Shown in pieces: positions 23,870 to 35,190 of a stretch of 64,000 nt of DNA. The DNA lies in NCBI RefSeq assembly GCF_026151205.1, contig NC_087081.1:15612837-15676836 (forward strand), read 5' to 3'. This stretch comes from Bolinopsis microptera. Taxonomy: Eukaryota; Ctenophora; Tentaculata; Lobata; Bolinopsidae. Position numbers and translations under genes: made by a program. The notes under the pieces are model-generated. The model made no database searches, was not told where the DNA came from, and saw nothing but the letters and a program-made list of their open reading frames with translations. Positions within the stretch are counted from its first letter, which is position 1; each line of letters opens with the position of its first letter.

Positions 23870-26800
23870 ATAATTTAGGTAACTGCAAAATTGATTGACT
23901 GATTAAAGTTATTAAGTAGCTGAGTAACTTAGTTACTGAGTAGCGGAGAAAGTGAGTTGCCGAGACACAAATCAAAGTAACCCAGTTATTACCCGAATTG
24001 TTTAAGGGTACAGGGTAGCTGTGTTGGATACGCACGAGATTATGAAAACGAGACAATATTAATATTATACCAATATAACTAGCATGCTCAACTGTTCTGC
24101 AAATTAACAAGAGCTATACCTCATTTCTTTGAACTTAATTGTGGTAGCGGACACTTGGAAGCTAAACCAGCTATATAAACGGAAACCAAATAAAGTCCGA
24201 TAAGGTAGTTTTAAAGTGTTTACGTTAAAGTGTTTGTCTCAACTCTGAAATCAGTAACCTAGTACTTAAAAGGAACATTGATATATGGCCCCGCCTAAAT
24301 GTTAGGAAATAATAAATAATAAATTTAAAGTAACTGTTACTGGGTGGCGCTGATCAGCCTGTCATTCTGCTGAATCTCTGTGTTTATGAACACAGCCTGT
24401 GGTCACTAGGTAAGGTAACTGCGAAATTGATTGACTGATTAAAGTAATTAAGTAGCTGAGTTAATAAGTAACTAAGCAGCTGAGGAAGCCAAGTGAGTTA
24501 TCGACTCACAAATCAAAGGTAAAGTAACATTATCTAAGCTATTACCCAAACTGTTTGGGGGTACAGGGTAGCTGTAAGTGTACTGGATAATGCAGGCGCT
24601 ATACGCACGTGATTAATCTTACTATATATAAAGCGAGACGATATATATATATTTATTTATCTGTGCCATTTTACTGACACCACGGCATCAACTTTAACAC
24701 GACTTTCCGCAAAAACCGTAAAAGATATGCAACTGAAACTTTTTTGACTGGGTCAAATGCTTTAATGGCCTTCAAATCAGCATGAAAAAATAAAAAATTG
24801 GCCAAGAAATAGGAGTTTTAGAGCCCAAAATTTGGACCCCCAAGTGGTGTCAAAAACGCGAATTAAATAAGTAATAATTATTTTAGTCTCTTGACACCAC
24901 TTCAGGGTTAGACGGGTTCCTGCTAGTATTATGAAAACAAGACTGTATTATAAGCCTGCAAACTTGCAATAGATTTCTATAGTCGCCTTGAAAGCACTGA
25001 AAATTAACTTCTCTCCGCTGCATTTCACGAGCAGATTATGCTGGGCCTTCCTTGGTACAGTGGCACACCAACATCTCCAAATAAATCTTCTCACCGAATA
25101 TAACTTCCCCCACTCATCCTCTTCAAAATCTAAGCTCTCTACCCAAATCAGTCACAACATGAGGAAAGAATTTGTGGATGTTTGGTGTTGTCTTCGCTCC
25201 CCCTCCCCCCTCTCTCTCGCTCGATCTTTAGGTGCTCGCTCTTTACTGGACGGCGCTCATAATTGACATGACCCGGCCTAAATGCATTAGTAAATAACAT
25301 AATTAAGACTGCGAAATTGATTGAGTTTGACTGAGTAGCTGAGCGTCGAGCGAGCCAAGTGAGTTGCCGAGCGCTATAACTAGACTCTCAGTTTAACTTT
25401 AAGACAGTTATTGTCTGTTTGAGAGTAGTAGCTAATGGCAATGCCAATGCTATTTAATTGTACGTGGATACGCACGAGATTATAAAAACGAGACAACATT
25501 ATACCAATACTTATAGCATGCTCAACTGTTCTGTAAAATAATAAGAGCCATACCTTATGGCTCATTTCTCTGAACTTAATTGTGGTAGCGGACACGTGGA
25601 AACCAAATAAAGTCCGATAAGGTAGTTTTAAAGTGTTTGTCTCAACTCTGCAATCAGTAACCTACTCAAAGGGAACATTGGTATATGGCCCCGCTAGGAT
25701 GTTAGGAAATAATAAATTTGAGGGCAGTCAGCATTCTTGCTCCCCTTTCTCTCTTTCTCTCTTTGGGTACTTGCTCTTTACTGGACGGCGCTCATAATAA
25801 TTTCACTTGTTACTGTTGCTCTGTTGGTATCTCGAATTTTTAACTTTAACTAACTTCTGGTCATACATCCGGATCCCGATGGCACTCTCGTGGCACTCTT
25901 GTCACTTGTGGCACTATGGCGGCACTCTCGTGTCACTATGGCGGAAAATTGCCAACTTTCAATCATGTTCGTTCAAAAGCATAAGAGAATAAGACAATCA
26001 TTATACCTTAATCATTATCTTTTCACAATAACCACGGTGTCATAAAAGCATTACCCTTTATTTACTAGCCTTGTCGACAATTATAAATAGCAACTCTTCA
26101 ATCAATCGCTTTATCAGCATTCCAATTGTTATTTACAATCGTGATCTGGTCACGTGTCACATGCTATCAGCATGTGAAAAAATCCTGTCGCGATGAAATT
26201 GAGAGATTCTCCCAGATCTCTGGATCATAATTTTTTAAAAATTATTAAATTAAAATTAACATTCCAACATTCCAATTACCGTAGCACGAGCTACGTAGGT
26301 TGGAATGTTATTATGCGGTGGTGGTTAAATGGTGTTTTTGACTAACGTAACCTACTCGAAAGGAATATTGACATGGCCCGGCCTAAATGCATTAGGAAAT
26401 AATATAATTAAGACTGCGAAATTGATTGAGTTTGACTGAGTATCTGAGCGTCGAGCGAGCTGAGTGGGTTGCCGAGCGCTAGACTCTCAGTTTAAGACAG
26501 TTGTCTGTTTGAGAGTAATAGCTATGTACGTGAATACGCACGAGATTATGAAAACTAGACAATATTATACCAATACTAGCATGCTCAACTGTTCTGTAAA
26601 ATAATAAGAGCCATACCTTATGGCTCATTTCTCTGAAATTAATTGTGGTAGCGGACACGTGGAAGCTAAACCCTTATATATAAATGGAAACCAAATGAAG
26701 TCCGATAAGGTAGTTTTAAAGTGTTTATGTTAAATCGTTTGTCTCAACTCTGAAATCAGTAACCTACTCAAAGGGAACATTGATATATGGCCCCGCTAGG

Positions 26801-28850
26801 ATGTTAGGAAATAATAAATGATACATTTATCTCCAATTAAAGTAACTGTTAGTGTTACTGGGCGGCGCTGATCAGCCTGTCATTCTGCTGAATCTCTGCG
26901 TTTATGAACACAGCCTGTGGTCCCTAGGTAAGGTAACTGCGAAATTGATTGACTGATGAAAGTAATTAAGTAGCTGAGTTAATAAGTAACTAAGTAGCTG
27001 AGGAAGCCAAGTAAGTTATCGATTCACAAATCAAAGATAAAGTAACATTATAAAGTAAGTTATTACCCAAACTGTTTGGGGGTACAGGGTAGCTGTACTG
27101 GATAATACAGGCGCTATACGCACGTGATTAATATTATGAAAACAAGACTATATTATAAGCCTGCAAACTTGCAATAGATTTCTATAGTCGCCTTGAAAGC
27201 ACTGAAAATTAACTTCTCTCCGCTGCATTTCACGAGCAGATTATGCTGGGCCTTCCTTGGTACACCAACATCTCCAATCTTCTCACCGAATATAACTTCC
27301 CCCACTCATCCTCTTCAAAATCTAAGCTCTCTACCCAAATCAGTCACAACATGAGGAAAAAAATTGTGGATGTTTGGTGTTGTCTTCGCTCCCGGCTCCC
27401 CCCTTCTCTCTCGCTCTCTTTAGGTGCTCGCTCTTTACTGGACGGCGCTCATAATTGACATGGCCCGGCCTAAATGCATTAGTAAATAACATAATTAAGA
27501 CTGCGAAATTAATTGAGTTTTACTGAGTAGCTGAGCGTCGAGCGAGCCAAGTGAGTTGCCGAGCGCTAGACTCTCAGTTTAACTTTAAGACAGTTGTCTG
27601 TTTGAGAGTAGTAGCTAATGCTCTAATAGTCTAATGCTATGTAATTGTACGTGGATACGCACGAGATTATGAAAACGAGACAATATATTATACCAATACT
27701 AGCATGCTCTACTGTTCTGTAAAATAATAAGAGCCATACCTTATGGCTCATTTCTCTGAAATTAATTGTGGTAGCGGACACGTGGAAGCTAAACCCTTAT
27801 ATATAAATGGAAACCAAATGAAGTCCGATAAGGTAGTTTTAAAGTGTTTATGTTAAATCGTTTGTCTCAACTCTGAAATCAGTAACCTACTCAAAGGGAA
27901 CATTGATATATGGCCCCGCTAGGATGTTAGGAAATAATAAATGATAAATTTATCTCCAATTAAAGTAACTGTTAGTGTTACTGGGCGGAGCTGATCAGCC
28001 TGTCATTCTGCTGAATCTCTGTGTTTATGAACACAGCCTGTGGTCCCTAGGTAAGGTAACTGCGAAATTGATTGACTGATGAAAGTAATTAAGTAGCTGA
28101 GTTAATAAGTAACTAAGTAGCTGAGGAAGCCAAGTGAGTTATCGACTCACAAATCAAAGATAAAGTAACATTATCTAAGTTATTACCCAAACTGTTTGGG
28201 GGTATTAATATTATACGAAAACAAGACTATATTATAAGCCTGCAAACTTGCAATAGATTTCTATGGTCGCCTTGAAAGCACTGAAAATTAAGTTCTCTCC
28301 GCTGCATTTCACGAGCAGATTATGCTGGGCCTTCCTTGGTACAACTACACCAAAATCTCCAATCTTCTCACCAAATATAACCTCCCCACTCATCCTATTC
28401 AAAATCTAAGCTCTCTACCCAAATCAGTCACAACATGAGGAAAGAATTTGTGGATGTTTGGTGTTGTCTTCGCTCCCCCTCCCCCCTCTCTCTCACTCTC
28501 TTTAGGTGCTTGCTCTTTACTGGACGCGGCGCTCATAATTGACATGGCCCGGCCTAAATGTATTAGTAAATAACATAATTAAGACTGCGAAATTGATTGA
28601 GTTTGACTGAGTAGCTGAGCGTCGAACGAGCCAAGTGAATTGCCGAGCACTAGACTCTCAGTTTAAGACAGTTGTCTGTTTGAGAGTAATAGCTATGTAC
28701 GTGGATACGCCTTCGCGTGCGAAAAGTGGCATGCAACGTATGTCAACTAATGCTAGCATGCTCAATAACTGTTCTGCAAATTAATAAGAGCTATTTTGTA
28801 TTAATTTAAATTTCTCTGAACGTAAGTGCCAAGTGGTAGTTACCTTGTTA
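23870..28850. repeat. Complex tandem array with ~1.09 kb units
   Basis: A landmark, GACATGGCCCGGCCTAAATG, begins at 25265, 26370, 27457 and 28541 (spacings 1105, 1087, 1084). Each unit joins three modules. The first holds GCGAAATTGATTGA, GAGCGTCGAGCGAGC and GTAGCGGACACGTGGAAG. The second holds TGGCCCCGCTAGGATGTTAG and CGCTGATCAGCCTGTCATTC. The third holds GCCTGCAAACTTGCAATAGA, CAGTCACAACATGAGGAAA and a CT-rich run ending TTTACTGGACGGCGCTCATAA. A related but rearranged copy occupies 23870-25264. In the 25265 unit the second half is replaced by the minisatellite element (25745-26200). The ~90-residue frames in the third module (for example 24988, 27243) are repeat-derived. Confidence 0.85.
25745..26200 (+). 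mobile_element. Dispersed minisatellite-bearing element, copy
   Basis: Starts with the CTTGCTCTTTACTGGACGGC head, then GGTCATACATCCGGATCCCG-type sequence at ~25859 and a short GTGGCACTCTC tract at ~25880-25950. The internal markers CCAACTTTCAATCATGTTCG, CATTACCCTTTATTTACTAG and GTGATCTGGTCACGTGTCAC follow. The right part is missing relative to the copies at 30 and 34-37 kb. Confidence 0.7.
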
Positions 28851-28883
28851 CCTTGTTACCTTGTTAATACTTTAATATGCTGA

Positions 28884-28898
28884 AACCCTAACCCTAAC
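28884..28898. other. Short telomere-like CCCTAA motif
   Basis: AACCCTAACCCTAAC, about two and a half TTAGGG-type repeats on minus. It is too short to call a degenerate telomere; it could be chance or debris of telomeric insertion or repair. Confidence 0.4.
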
Positions 28899-28954
28899 GA
28901 GAAATTAGACCAACTTCCTTATATGGTCATATCATTATTATCATCACGTGATCG

Positions 28955-29050
28955 AGACAGTTTTTCGCCAATATCTCGCCAGGGGAGCATTTTAATTATA
29001 TATCAATGAGTTAGAACAATCTCGAAGATCGAGTGTAAAGTGATTTAGCA
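28955..29050. repeat. Dispersed repeat with CTCGCCAGGGGAGCATTTTAA core, copy 2
   Basis: Compact copy of the repeat at 14805-15060: CACGTGATCGAGACAG, CCAATATCTCGCCAGGGGAG and a GATCGAGTGTAAAGTGATTT tail. Confidence 0.7.
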
Positions 29051-29117
29051 CAATTGGGAAAATCCGCCATTATTTTTACCCGCTATTATTTTAACCCGTC
29101 ACAATATGCCATGGGGT

Positions 29118-29222
29118 GAGCGTCGTTGACGCTCAGCTAAGGGTTCCGTTGCACCTATGCAGCCCCCGGTCTACTCAGTCGAATGCTCGACTGAGTAGAC
29201 CATCGTAGTCCCTCCTACGATG
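29118..29222. other. Cluster of three perfect hairpins
   Basis: GAGCGTC-GTT-GACGCTC at 29118-29134; a 15-bp perfect stem at 29168-29201 (arm GGTCTACTCAGTCGA, loop ATGC); and CATCGTAG/CTACGATG at 29201-29222 with a 6-nt loop. Three strong stems within 105 bp suggest a structured element end or an RNA. No tRNA cloverleaf fits. Confidence 0.6.
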
Positions 29223-29349
29223 AACCAGAATATTATATAAGAATGCAAGATCAGTTGGCAGTTGTTCCCCTGATCATTACACTAATAATCTGTTTTATTC
29301 CGGTTCGCAGCTCGTTGGTTTACTGGGTATTGTCCTCGTTTTCTTCGCT

Positions 29350-29490
<141 letters not shown>

Positions 29491-30039
29491 TTAGGTGCTT
29501 GCTCTTTACTGGACGTATAGTAAGTCACAGCTCCTCTTAGTAATTAAATGTAATCAATATTGAGCTGTGTTTGCCCTAATGACTTGGTCGGAAAGCAGCT
29601 GATTAATATGTTTCTAAACTCAGATGATGTAATATTAAACCACGATAAACCTGCCAATTACTTAAATAGATGATCACCTATAGAGTATAGGTGCCTGCTC
29701 TGTGCAGTTACTGGACGCCGCTCATAATAATTTTACAGTAGATACTTTTATAGCCCTCTTTTGTGCGTAGAAGTTTAGCTTTTCTCAGCTCCTCAGCACT
29801 CAGCAGCCATATAATCAGAGATATTCACATAATTGCATATCAATTTCAATTCCCCCATTCAGTCCTAAGATCTAGATGTGCGTGTGAGGTAACTAAAAAA
29901 AGTGGTTCTACTTCTAACGAGCTACGGTTGGAATGTTGTGTCACGTGGGCAGTGAGATGAGAGGAGCGTGTCAGCAGTCAGCAGTCAGCAGTGGTACACT
30001 TACGCAGCTCCTTTACTTCGGTTTACTAGATTTCGTCTT

Positions 30040-30820
30040 CGCTCCCCTTTCTCTCTCTCTTTTGGTGCTTGCTCTTTACTGGACGGCGCTCATAATAATT
30101 TCACTTGTTACTGTTGGTATCGTGAATCTTCAACTTTAACTAACTTTTGGTCTCGTGAGTCGTGGCACTCTGGCGGCATACTACCAACTTTCAATCATGT
30201 TTGTTCAAAAGCCTAAGACAATCATTATACCTTAATTATCATCTTTACGCAATAACCACGGTGTCATAAAACTAAAAGCATTACCCTTTATTTACTAGCC
30301 TTGTCGAAGCCTTGTGATTTACAATCCTGATCTGGTGACGTGTCACATGCTATCAGCTTATGGGCGAATTGCAATAACATTCCTGCAGGATACATTAAGG
30401 TATAGCAATAACAAGTCCCACGTGCATTGTTTAGCTGTTTTAGAATCTGGATTGGTATGACGTAGGTATTAACTTGACGTGAGGTGTTTCATATGAATGT
30501 TGAACCATGCAATCATGTCATTGTCACAGAATATGGCATATAAGACGAGGTCCATAGGGAAATAGCATCAGTGATGTTTCATACTTCCCGATCTTTCGAG
30601 TATGCCAGCTACGACGAGATCATGAGATGTTTTCATGATTGAAAGTTGGCACTGTGCCACTAAAGTGCCGCCATAGTACCACGAGAGTGTCACCATAGGC
30701 ATATTGCCGCGACAGTGCCGCCATAGTACCACGAGAGTGTCACCATAGGCATAGTGCCACGACATGAGTGCCACGAGAGTGCCACGACAGTTTCCATCAG
30801 AATCCGGATGTATGACCTTT
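30040..30820 (+). mobile_element. Dispersed minisatellite-bearing element, near-complete copy
   Basis: Head with TTGGTGCTTGCTCTTTACTG, then GGTC and a very short GTGGCACTC tract near 30165. The internal region follows (CCAACTTTCAATCATGTTTG, CATTACCCTTTATTTACTAG, GTGACGTGTCACATGCTATC, CAGGATACATTAAGGTATAG, TGGATTGGTATGACGTAGGT, CATATAAGACGAGGTCCATA). It ends with the inverted end: ATGATTGAAAGTTGGCACTG, a degenerate inverted GTGGCACT tract at 30640-30795 and AATCCGGATGTATGACC at 30801-30817. It has no coding capacity, so it is non-autonomous. Its unexpanded 12-bp site (GGATACATTAAGGTATAG) is the place where the 43.6 kb copy has its minisatellite. Confidence 0.75.
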
Positions 30821-30822
30821 CC

Positions 30823-31013
30823 GGTCATACATCCGGATCCCGATGGCCTTTTATGTACGACCCTTTTATGCAGTACCGTGGTTATTGCGAAAAGACAATG
30901 ATGAATGTATAATGATTCTCTTAGAGTCGTAGGCTTTTGAACATTGAACAAACATGATTGAAAGTTGCCGCCATAGTGAAAGTGGTGCCATCGGGATCCG
31001 GATTTATGCGACC
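30823..31013. mobile_element. Compact TIR-bounded relative of the minisatellite element
   Basis: A 191-bp segment bounded by inverted repeats, GGTCATACATCCGGATCC at left and its near-complement GGATCCGGATTTATGCGACC at right. It keeps fragments of the element interior (ACCGTGGTTATTGCG, AACATGATTGAAAGTTG) in inverted order. It abuts the previous copy end to end with TTTCC between. No clear target duplication. Confidence 0.65.
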
Positions 31014-31228
31014 TAACTTTTATATAATAAGGCGCGTTGTGCGACCAATATACCTAAAAACTTTACTCTCAATTGTTTAAATATGCGTGCCAGATTTCTC
31101 CATTTATAAACTGTCCAGTTATTCCGTTACTATTACTATTACTAATATGTTTTATGTTAGTTGGTCGGACTTAATCATATTTTATTATAATCTTTTGCGC
31201 ATGTACTCGTTATAGGATACAAACATAG

Positions 31229-31546
31229 ATCAACTTCAAGTCCAATCAAGATGACAATATGATGTTGAATATCAGTCGGGTTATCGATGCTCAAACTGAT
31301 GCTATTTTAAAAATAATGTTTCCCGATACAGAAAATACGTATGTCTTCCGAGAGCTATAAAAAACGTTGGTAGCAAATCCAGTATTGGGTTATATTGTGG
31401 GGACGCGCATGACCGACTTGCCGAATTTTAGAATCCTTATAAAATTCAAAATTAAATCCAACCCTAAAAGATCGTTAACATTAAAAGAAAATCAGGAAAA
31501 AATAGTGAAAACTACCTTAGAAAACTTAAAGAGGATAAGTAAATAA
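31229..31546 (+). pseudogene. Decayed ORF of unknown dispersed element
   Basis: About 105 codons open in one frame except a TAA at 31358-31360. It begins after a stop at 31226 with no Met at the start. Readable segments include QDDNMMLNISRVIDAQTDA, MFPDTENTYVFREL, VGTRMTDLPNFRILIKFKIK and QEKIVKTTLENLKRISK. Its start resembles a short frame at 22577, so it is a repeated sequence, probably transposon-derived. Family not recognised. Confidence 0.4.
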
Positions 31547-31713
31547 GTTACGTACAAATACGCGGTACACAGAATTATAAATGGACTTGACCTGAATCCA
31601 ACATATAAAGTTCGTCTAATTCAATGTATTGAATACGATGTATGATAAATTAATATATAAATATTAAAACAGTCTATAGTTGTATTGATATACACAGTAA
31701 ACTGTAGTGGCAA

Positions 31714-32082
31714 CTAGTGCCTCCTCCGGTCCCTGTCTCTGTTCCTATCCTTGTCTCTGAAGCTATCCCTGATAGTATTATGAAGTTAAGTTCAATGTGT
31801 TTATACGTATATCGTGTAGTCTGTCAATTTAAAAACAGCAGACTTCTTTCTCATTCATAGTGAACTGTAAAAAACGAGACAAGCTGGAGAATAGCTTGAG
31901 CGATGTAGTAACCACACACTTACCGACTGTCATGACCACCACGTGACCCCCACCCTCCGCCGCCTCCTCCACCTCCGCCGCCTCCTCCACGACCACCACC
32001 GCCTCCTCCTCCGCCGCCTCCTCCGCGGGGTCCTCCTCTACCGCCCTTGTTCCAATCAGTGAAGTGCTGCACTGTTCTCACT
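31714..32082 (-). CDS. 3' end of an RGG-box, RD-rich protein (last two exons)
   Basis: Exon 32082-31924 follows a CTATTCAG acceptor and reads RTVQHFTDWNKGGRGGPRGG, then long Gly runs broken by RGG, ending GGHDSR at a CG|GTAAGTG donor. A 155-bp intron leads to exon 31768-31714 (acceptor CTATCAG), reading DSFRDKDRNRDRDRRRH and a TAG stop. Both junctions are phase 2 and the Arg codon is completed correctly across the intron, which is strong support for a real spliced gene. RGG boxes bind RNA, and RD/RS-like tails are common in splicing and mRNP factors (family knowledge), so a nuclear RNA-binding role is likely. Upstream exons were not found; the preceding intron would contain the 11-bp minisatellite at 32107-32350. 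It could also be a fragment carried by the repeats. Confidence 0.65.
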
Positions 32083-32106
32083 CTGAATAGAAATTAATAT
32101 TAACTA

Positions 32107-32350
32107 TAGTGGCACTATCGTGGCACTATCGTGGCACTATCGTGGCACTATCGTGGCACTATCGTGGCACTATCGTGGCACTATCGTGGCACTATCGTGG
32201 CACTATCGTGGCACTATAGTGGCACTATCGTGGCACTATCGTGGCACTATCGTGGCACTATCGTGGCACTATCGTGGCACTATCGTGGCACTATCGTGGC
32301 ACTATCGTGGCACTATCGTGGTACTATCGTGGCACTATCGTGGGACTGTC
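32107..32350. repeat. Minisatellite, 11-bp GTGGCACTATC unit
   Basis: About 22 almost perfect tandem copies of GTGGCACTATC, drifting to GTGGGACTGTC at the right end. The 11-nt period keeps several frames open for 100 or more codons; these are not genes. The same unit is expanded at 33652-34000 and seeded in every copy of the dispersed element. Confidence 0.95.
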
Positions 32351-32456
32351 GTGGTAGATTTAACCTACCGAACATGGAATCCCTTGCTCGGGTGGTACAA
32401 CGCAGTAGAGCCAAGGCTCCGGATCTGCACAGCACAGAAGAATTCATCCTTCCCCC

Positions 32457-32587
32457 AATCCAGTTGTTGAGTACAACAGCTGGATTGCAGACGGCACGTT
32501 TTAAATCGCCCCGAATATATTCAAATAAGTACTGCCTAGTCTTTACAGCCCGGAACCAATCCAGTTGTTGAGTACAACAACTGGATT
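32457..32587. repeat. Duplicated 30-bp palindrome
   Basis: Two copies, 32457-32486 and 32558-32587, of a hairpin with arms AATCCAGTTGTTG and CAACAACTGGATT around AGTA. The second is perfect and the first has one mismatch. Each is followed ~25-30 bp later by TCGCCCCGAATATATTCA, so a ~100 bp segment is tandemly duplicated. Confidence 0.75.
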
Positions 32588-32599
32588 AGTTTACGGGCT

Positions 32600-33540
32600 G
32601 TTAGTGTTACGTCGCCCCGAATATATTCACCCAGAGCTATACGATTCATGCTGTAATTGACTAGCCTTTAACTCTTTAATGACCTGGTCGGACGACGGAC
32701 CTGGTTCTGCAATTATAGCAGCTAATTAATGTTTCTAAACGCGAATGATTTGCCTGCTGCTGTGCTCACACGTCTAAAAATCTAAATTGTTTAAATAATA
32801 ATATGTGTGCCTATCTCCGTTTAACTGTCCAGTAATACCATTACTAATATGTTTTATGTAAGTTGGTCGGACTTACCCACTCTATTTTATTATTTTTACG
32901 CATGTACTCGTTATAGGATGCAAACATAGATCAACGTTTAGCTTTTCTCAGCACCTGAGCTGCCATATCTGATATCAGAGCTATAATTCAGAGAGAGCTT
33001 AGTTATAGGTCGTGATGTGTCGACTCTTCTCAGACCAACTCTACAATGCAGTCCCGTAATGAAGGTTTCTCATTTATCTCACCAAGAACTTCAGCAACTT
33101 TGTTTTATAACTGCTCACCGTTGGATTAACTTATTCCATATATTACGACGTTCCTGCTTCTTTCGTCCTTTTCAGCTATTGTCTTAACTGCACTACAAAT
33201 CTACTTTGGTGTAAGAGCAGCTGCAGGGCAAAAGAATACACCAGATTACACAGGATTAAAATTGAATCAAAGTTCTTCGTCCTTGTTATGTCATGTCATG
33301 TTATGTTATGTCATGTGCTGGTGGTCTGACAATGAGTCCCTTTTCCCCTCTTCATTGTGCACTAAATAATTATAACTATTAGTACATAATCATAATAATA
33401 GTATAACAGTATTTGGTGTTATTCCAGTTCGCAGCCCGTTTAAAAGTTGTAGTTTGATTGTCCCCGGTAACCGGAGACAACGTCTCGCCTCTAGCTAGCT
33501 CTCTGTATGGTGATCAGTTTACCAGTTGCTGTCTCTCTCT
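32600..33540. other. Repeat debris, no gene seen
   Basis: Contains a segment (32838-32938, with AGTTGGTCGGACTTA and CGCATGTACTCGTTATAGGA) that also occurs at 31143-31240, and short ATGTTATGTCATGT repeats near 33290. No coding exon recognised. Confidence 0.5.
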
Positions 33541-34215
33541 CTCTTGAGGTGCTTGCTCTTTACTCATACTGAACGTCAATCATAATAATTTCACTTGTTC
33601 CTGTTGGTATCGTGAATTTTTAACTTTGACTAACTTTTGGTCATACATGGCACTGTCGTGGCACAGTCGTGGCACAGTCGTGGCACAGTCGTGGTACAGT
33701 CGTGGCACAGTCGTGGGACTGTCGAGGGACTGTCGTGGGACTGTCGTGGTACTATCGTGGCACTGTCGTGGGACTGTCGTGGTACTGTCGTGGTACTGTC
33801 GTGGCACAGTCGTGGGACTGTCGTCGAACTGTCGTGGGACTGTCGTGGCACAGTCGTGGCACAGTCGTGGGACTGTCGTGGTACTGTCGTGGAACTGTCG
33901 TGGGACTGTCGTGGCACTGTCGTGGGTCTGTCGTGGCACTGTCGTGGCACTGTCGTGGCACTGTCGTGGTACTGTCGTGGCACTGTCGTGGCACTACGAC
34001 GGCACTATGGAGGCACTCTGTCGGCAAAGTGCCAACTTTCAATCATGTTCGTTCAAAAGCCTAAGACAGTAAGACAATCATTATACCTTATTTATTATCT
34101 TTTCACATTAACCAAGTAGTCATAAAAGCATTACCCTTTATTTACTAGCCTTGTCGAAAATTATAAATTGCAACTCTTCAATCAATCGCTCTATCAGCAT
34201 TCCAATTGTGAATTA
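33540..34215 (+). mobile_element. Dispersed minisatellite-bearing element with large expansion
   Basis: Head GAGGTGCTTGCTCTTTACTC, then CTAACTTTTGGTCATACATG. A 350-bp 11-bp-unit minisatellite (33652-34000) follows, then GCCAACTTTCAATCATGTTC, CATTACCCTTTATTTACTAG and CATTCCAATTGTGA. The right half is missing or replaced. Confidence 0.75.
33652..34000. repeat. Minisatellite, 11-bp GTGGCACTGTC unit
   Basis: About 32 copies with variants GTGGCACAGTC, GTGGGACTGTC, GTGGTACTGTC and GTGGAACTGTC. Overlapping open frames on both strands (up to 160 codons) all arise from this unit and encode only 11-residue repeats. Confidence 0.95.
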
Positions 34216-35190
34216 GAATAGTTAGCTTCTGTTGAAAACATCCCATGATTTCGATACTACTATTTCCCTATGCAAATTTAGTTCTAAGATTACAAGCAGG
34301 GCTAATGAGTACACTGCACAGTCAAACAATCAACTAGGTAACTTTTGAATGCTCTCCTTTCTTCCACTGATCTGTCCAGGCAAATGTAGATACTTTTATA
34401 GCCCTCCTTTGTGTGTATAAGTTTAGCTTTTCTCAGCACCTCAGCAGTCATATCAGAGATATTCATATATATTATATTACATGTCAATTTCGATTCCCCC
34501 ATTCGGTCCTAAGATTACGAGCAAGTGAACTATAGGTGTGCGTGTAAGCTAAATAAAAAAAGTGGTTCTAAAATTGGCAAAAGCAACGGTTCGAATGGTG
34601 TGTAACGTGGGCAGTGTAGACCATAGAGATGAGAGGAGCGTTGTCAGCAGTATAACTTTGTAAGCAGTCAGCAGTATTGCTCCCCTTTCTCTCTTTCTCT
34701 CTTTGGGTGCTTGCTCTTTACTGGACGGCGCTCATAATAATTTCACTTGTTAATGTTGCTATCTCGAATTTTTAACTTTAACTAACTTTTGGTCAATGGT
34801 CATACATCCGAATCCCGATGGCACCTTCGTGGCACTATCGTGGCACTCTTGTGGCACTCTCGTAAGTCGTGGCACTCTGGCGGCATACTACCAACGTTGA
34901 ATCATGTTCGTTCAAAAGCCTAAGACAATCATTAGGTATACCTTCATTATCTTGTCACAATAACCACGGTGTGATCATTAAAACATTACCCTTTATTTAC
35001 TAGCCTTGTCGAAGCCTAATTGTGATCTGGTGACGTGTCACAAGCTATCACCTTATGGACGTTGCGCGGATAACATTCCTGCAGGATACACTTACTGATA
35101 CTTTTAGGTAACACATAGCAATAACAAGTCCCACACGTGCAATGTTCAGTTGTTTTAGAATCTGGATTGGTATGACGTTGGTATGAGGTA

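Noticed and set aside
25265-28850. Regularly spaced repeats considered as a CRISPR-like array
   Set aside because: Units are ~1.1 kb with no short repeat/spacer alternation, in a eukaryotic genome; it is a tandem repeat array.
32120-32571. 116- and 146-codon plus-strand frames
   Set aside because: Eleven-nucleotide minisatellite without stops; the peptides are pure 11-residue repeats.
33580-34119. Seven overlapping frames of 96-160 codons on both strands
   Set aside because: Same 11-bp minisatellite; simultaneous openness in many frames indicates repeat, not selection.
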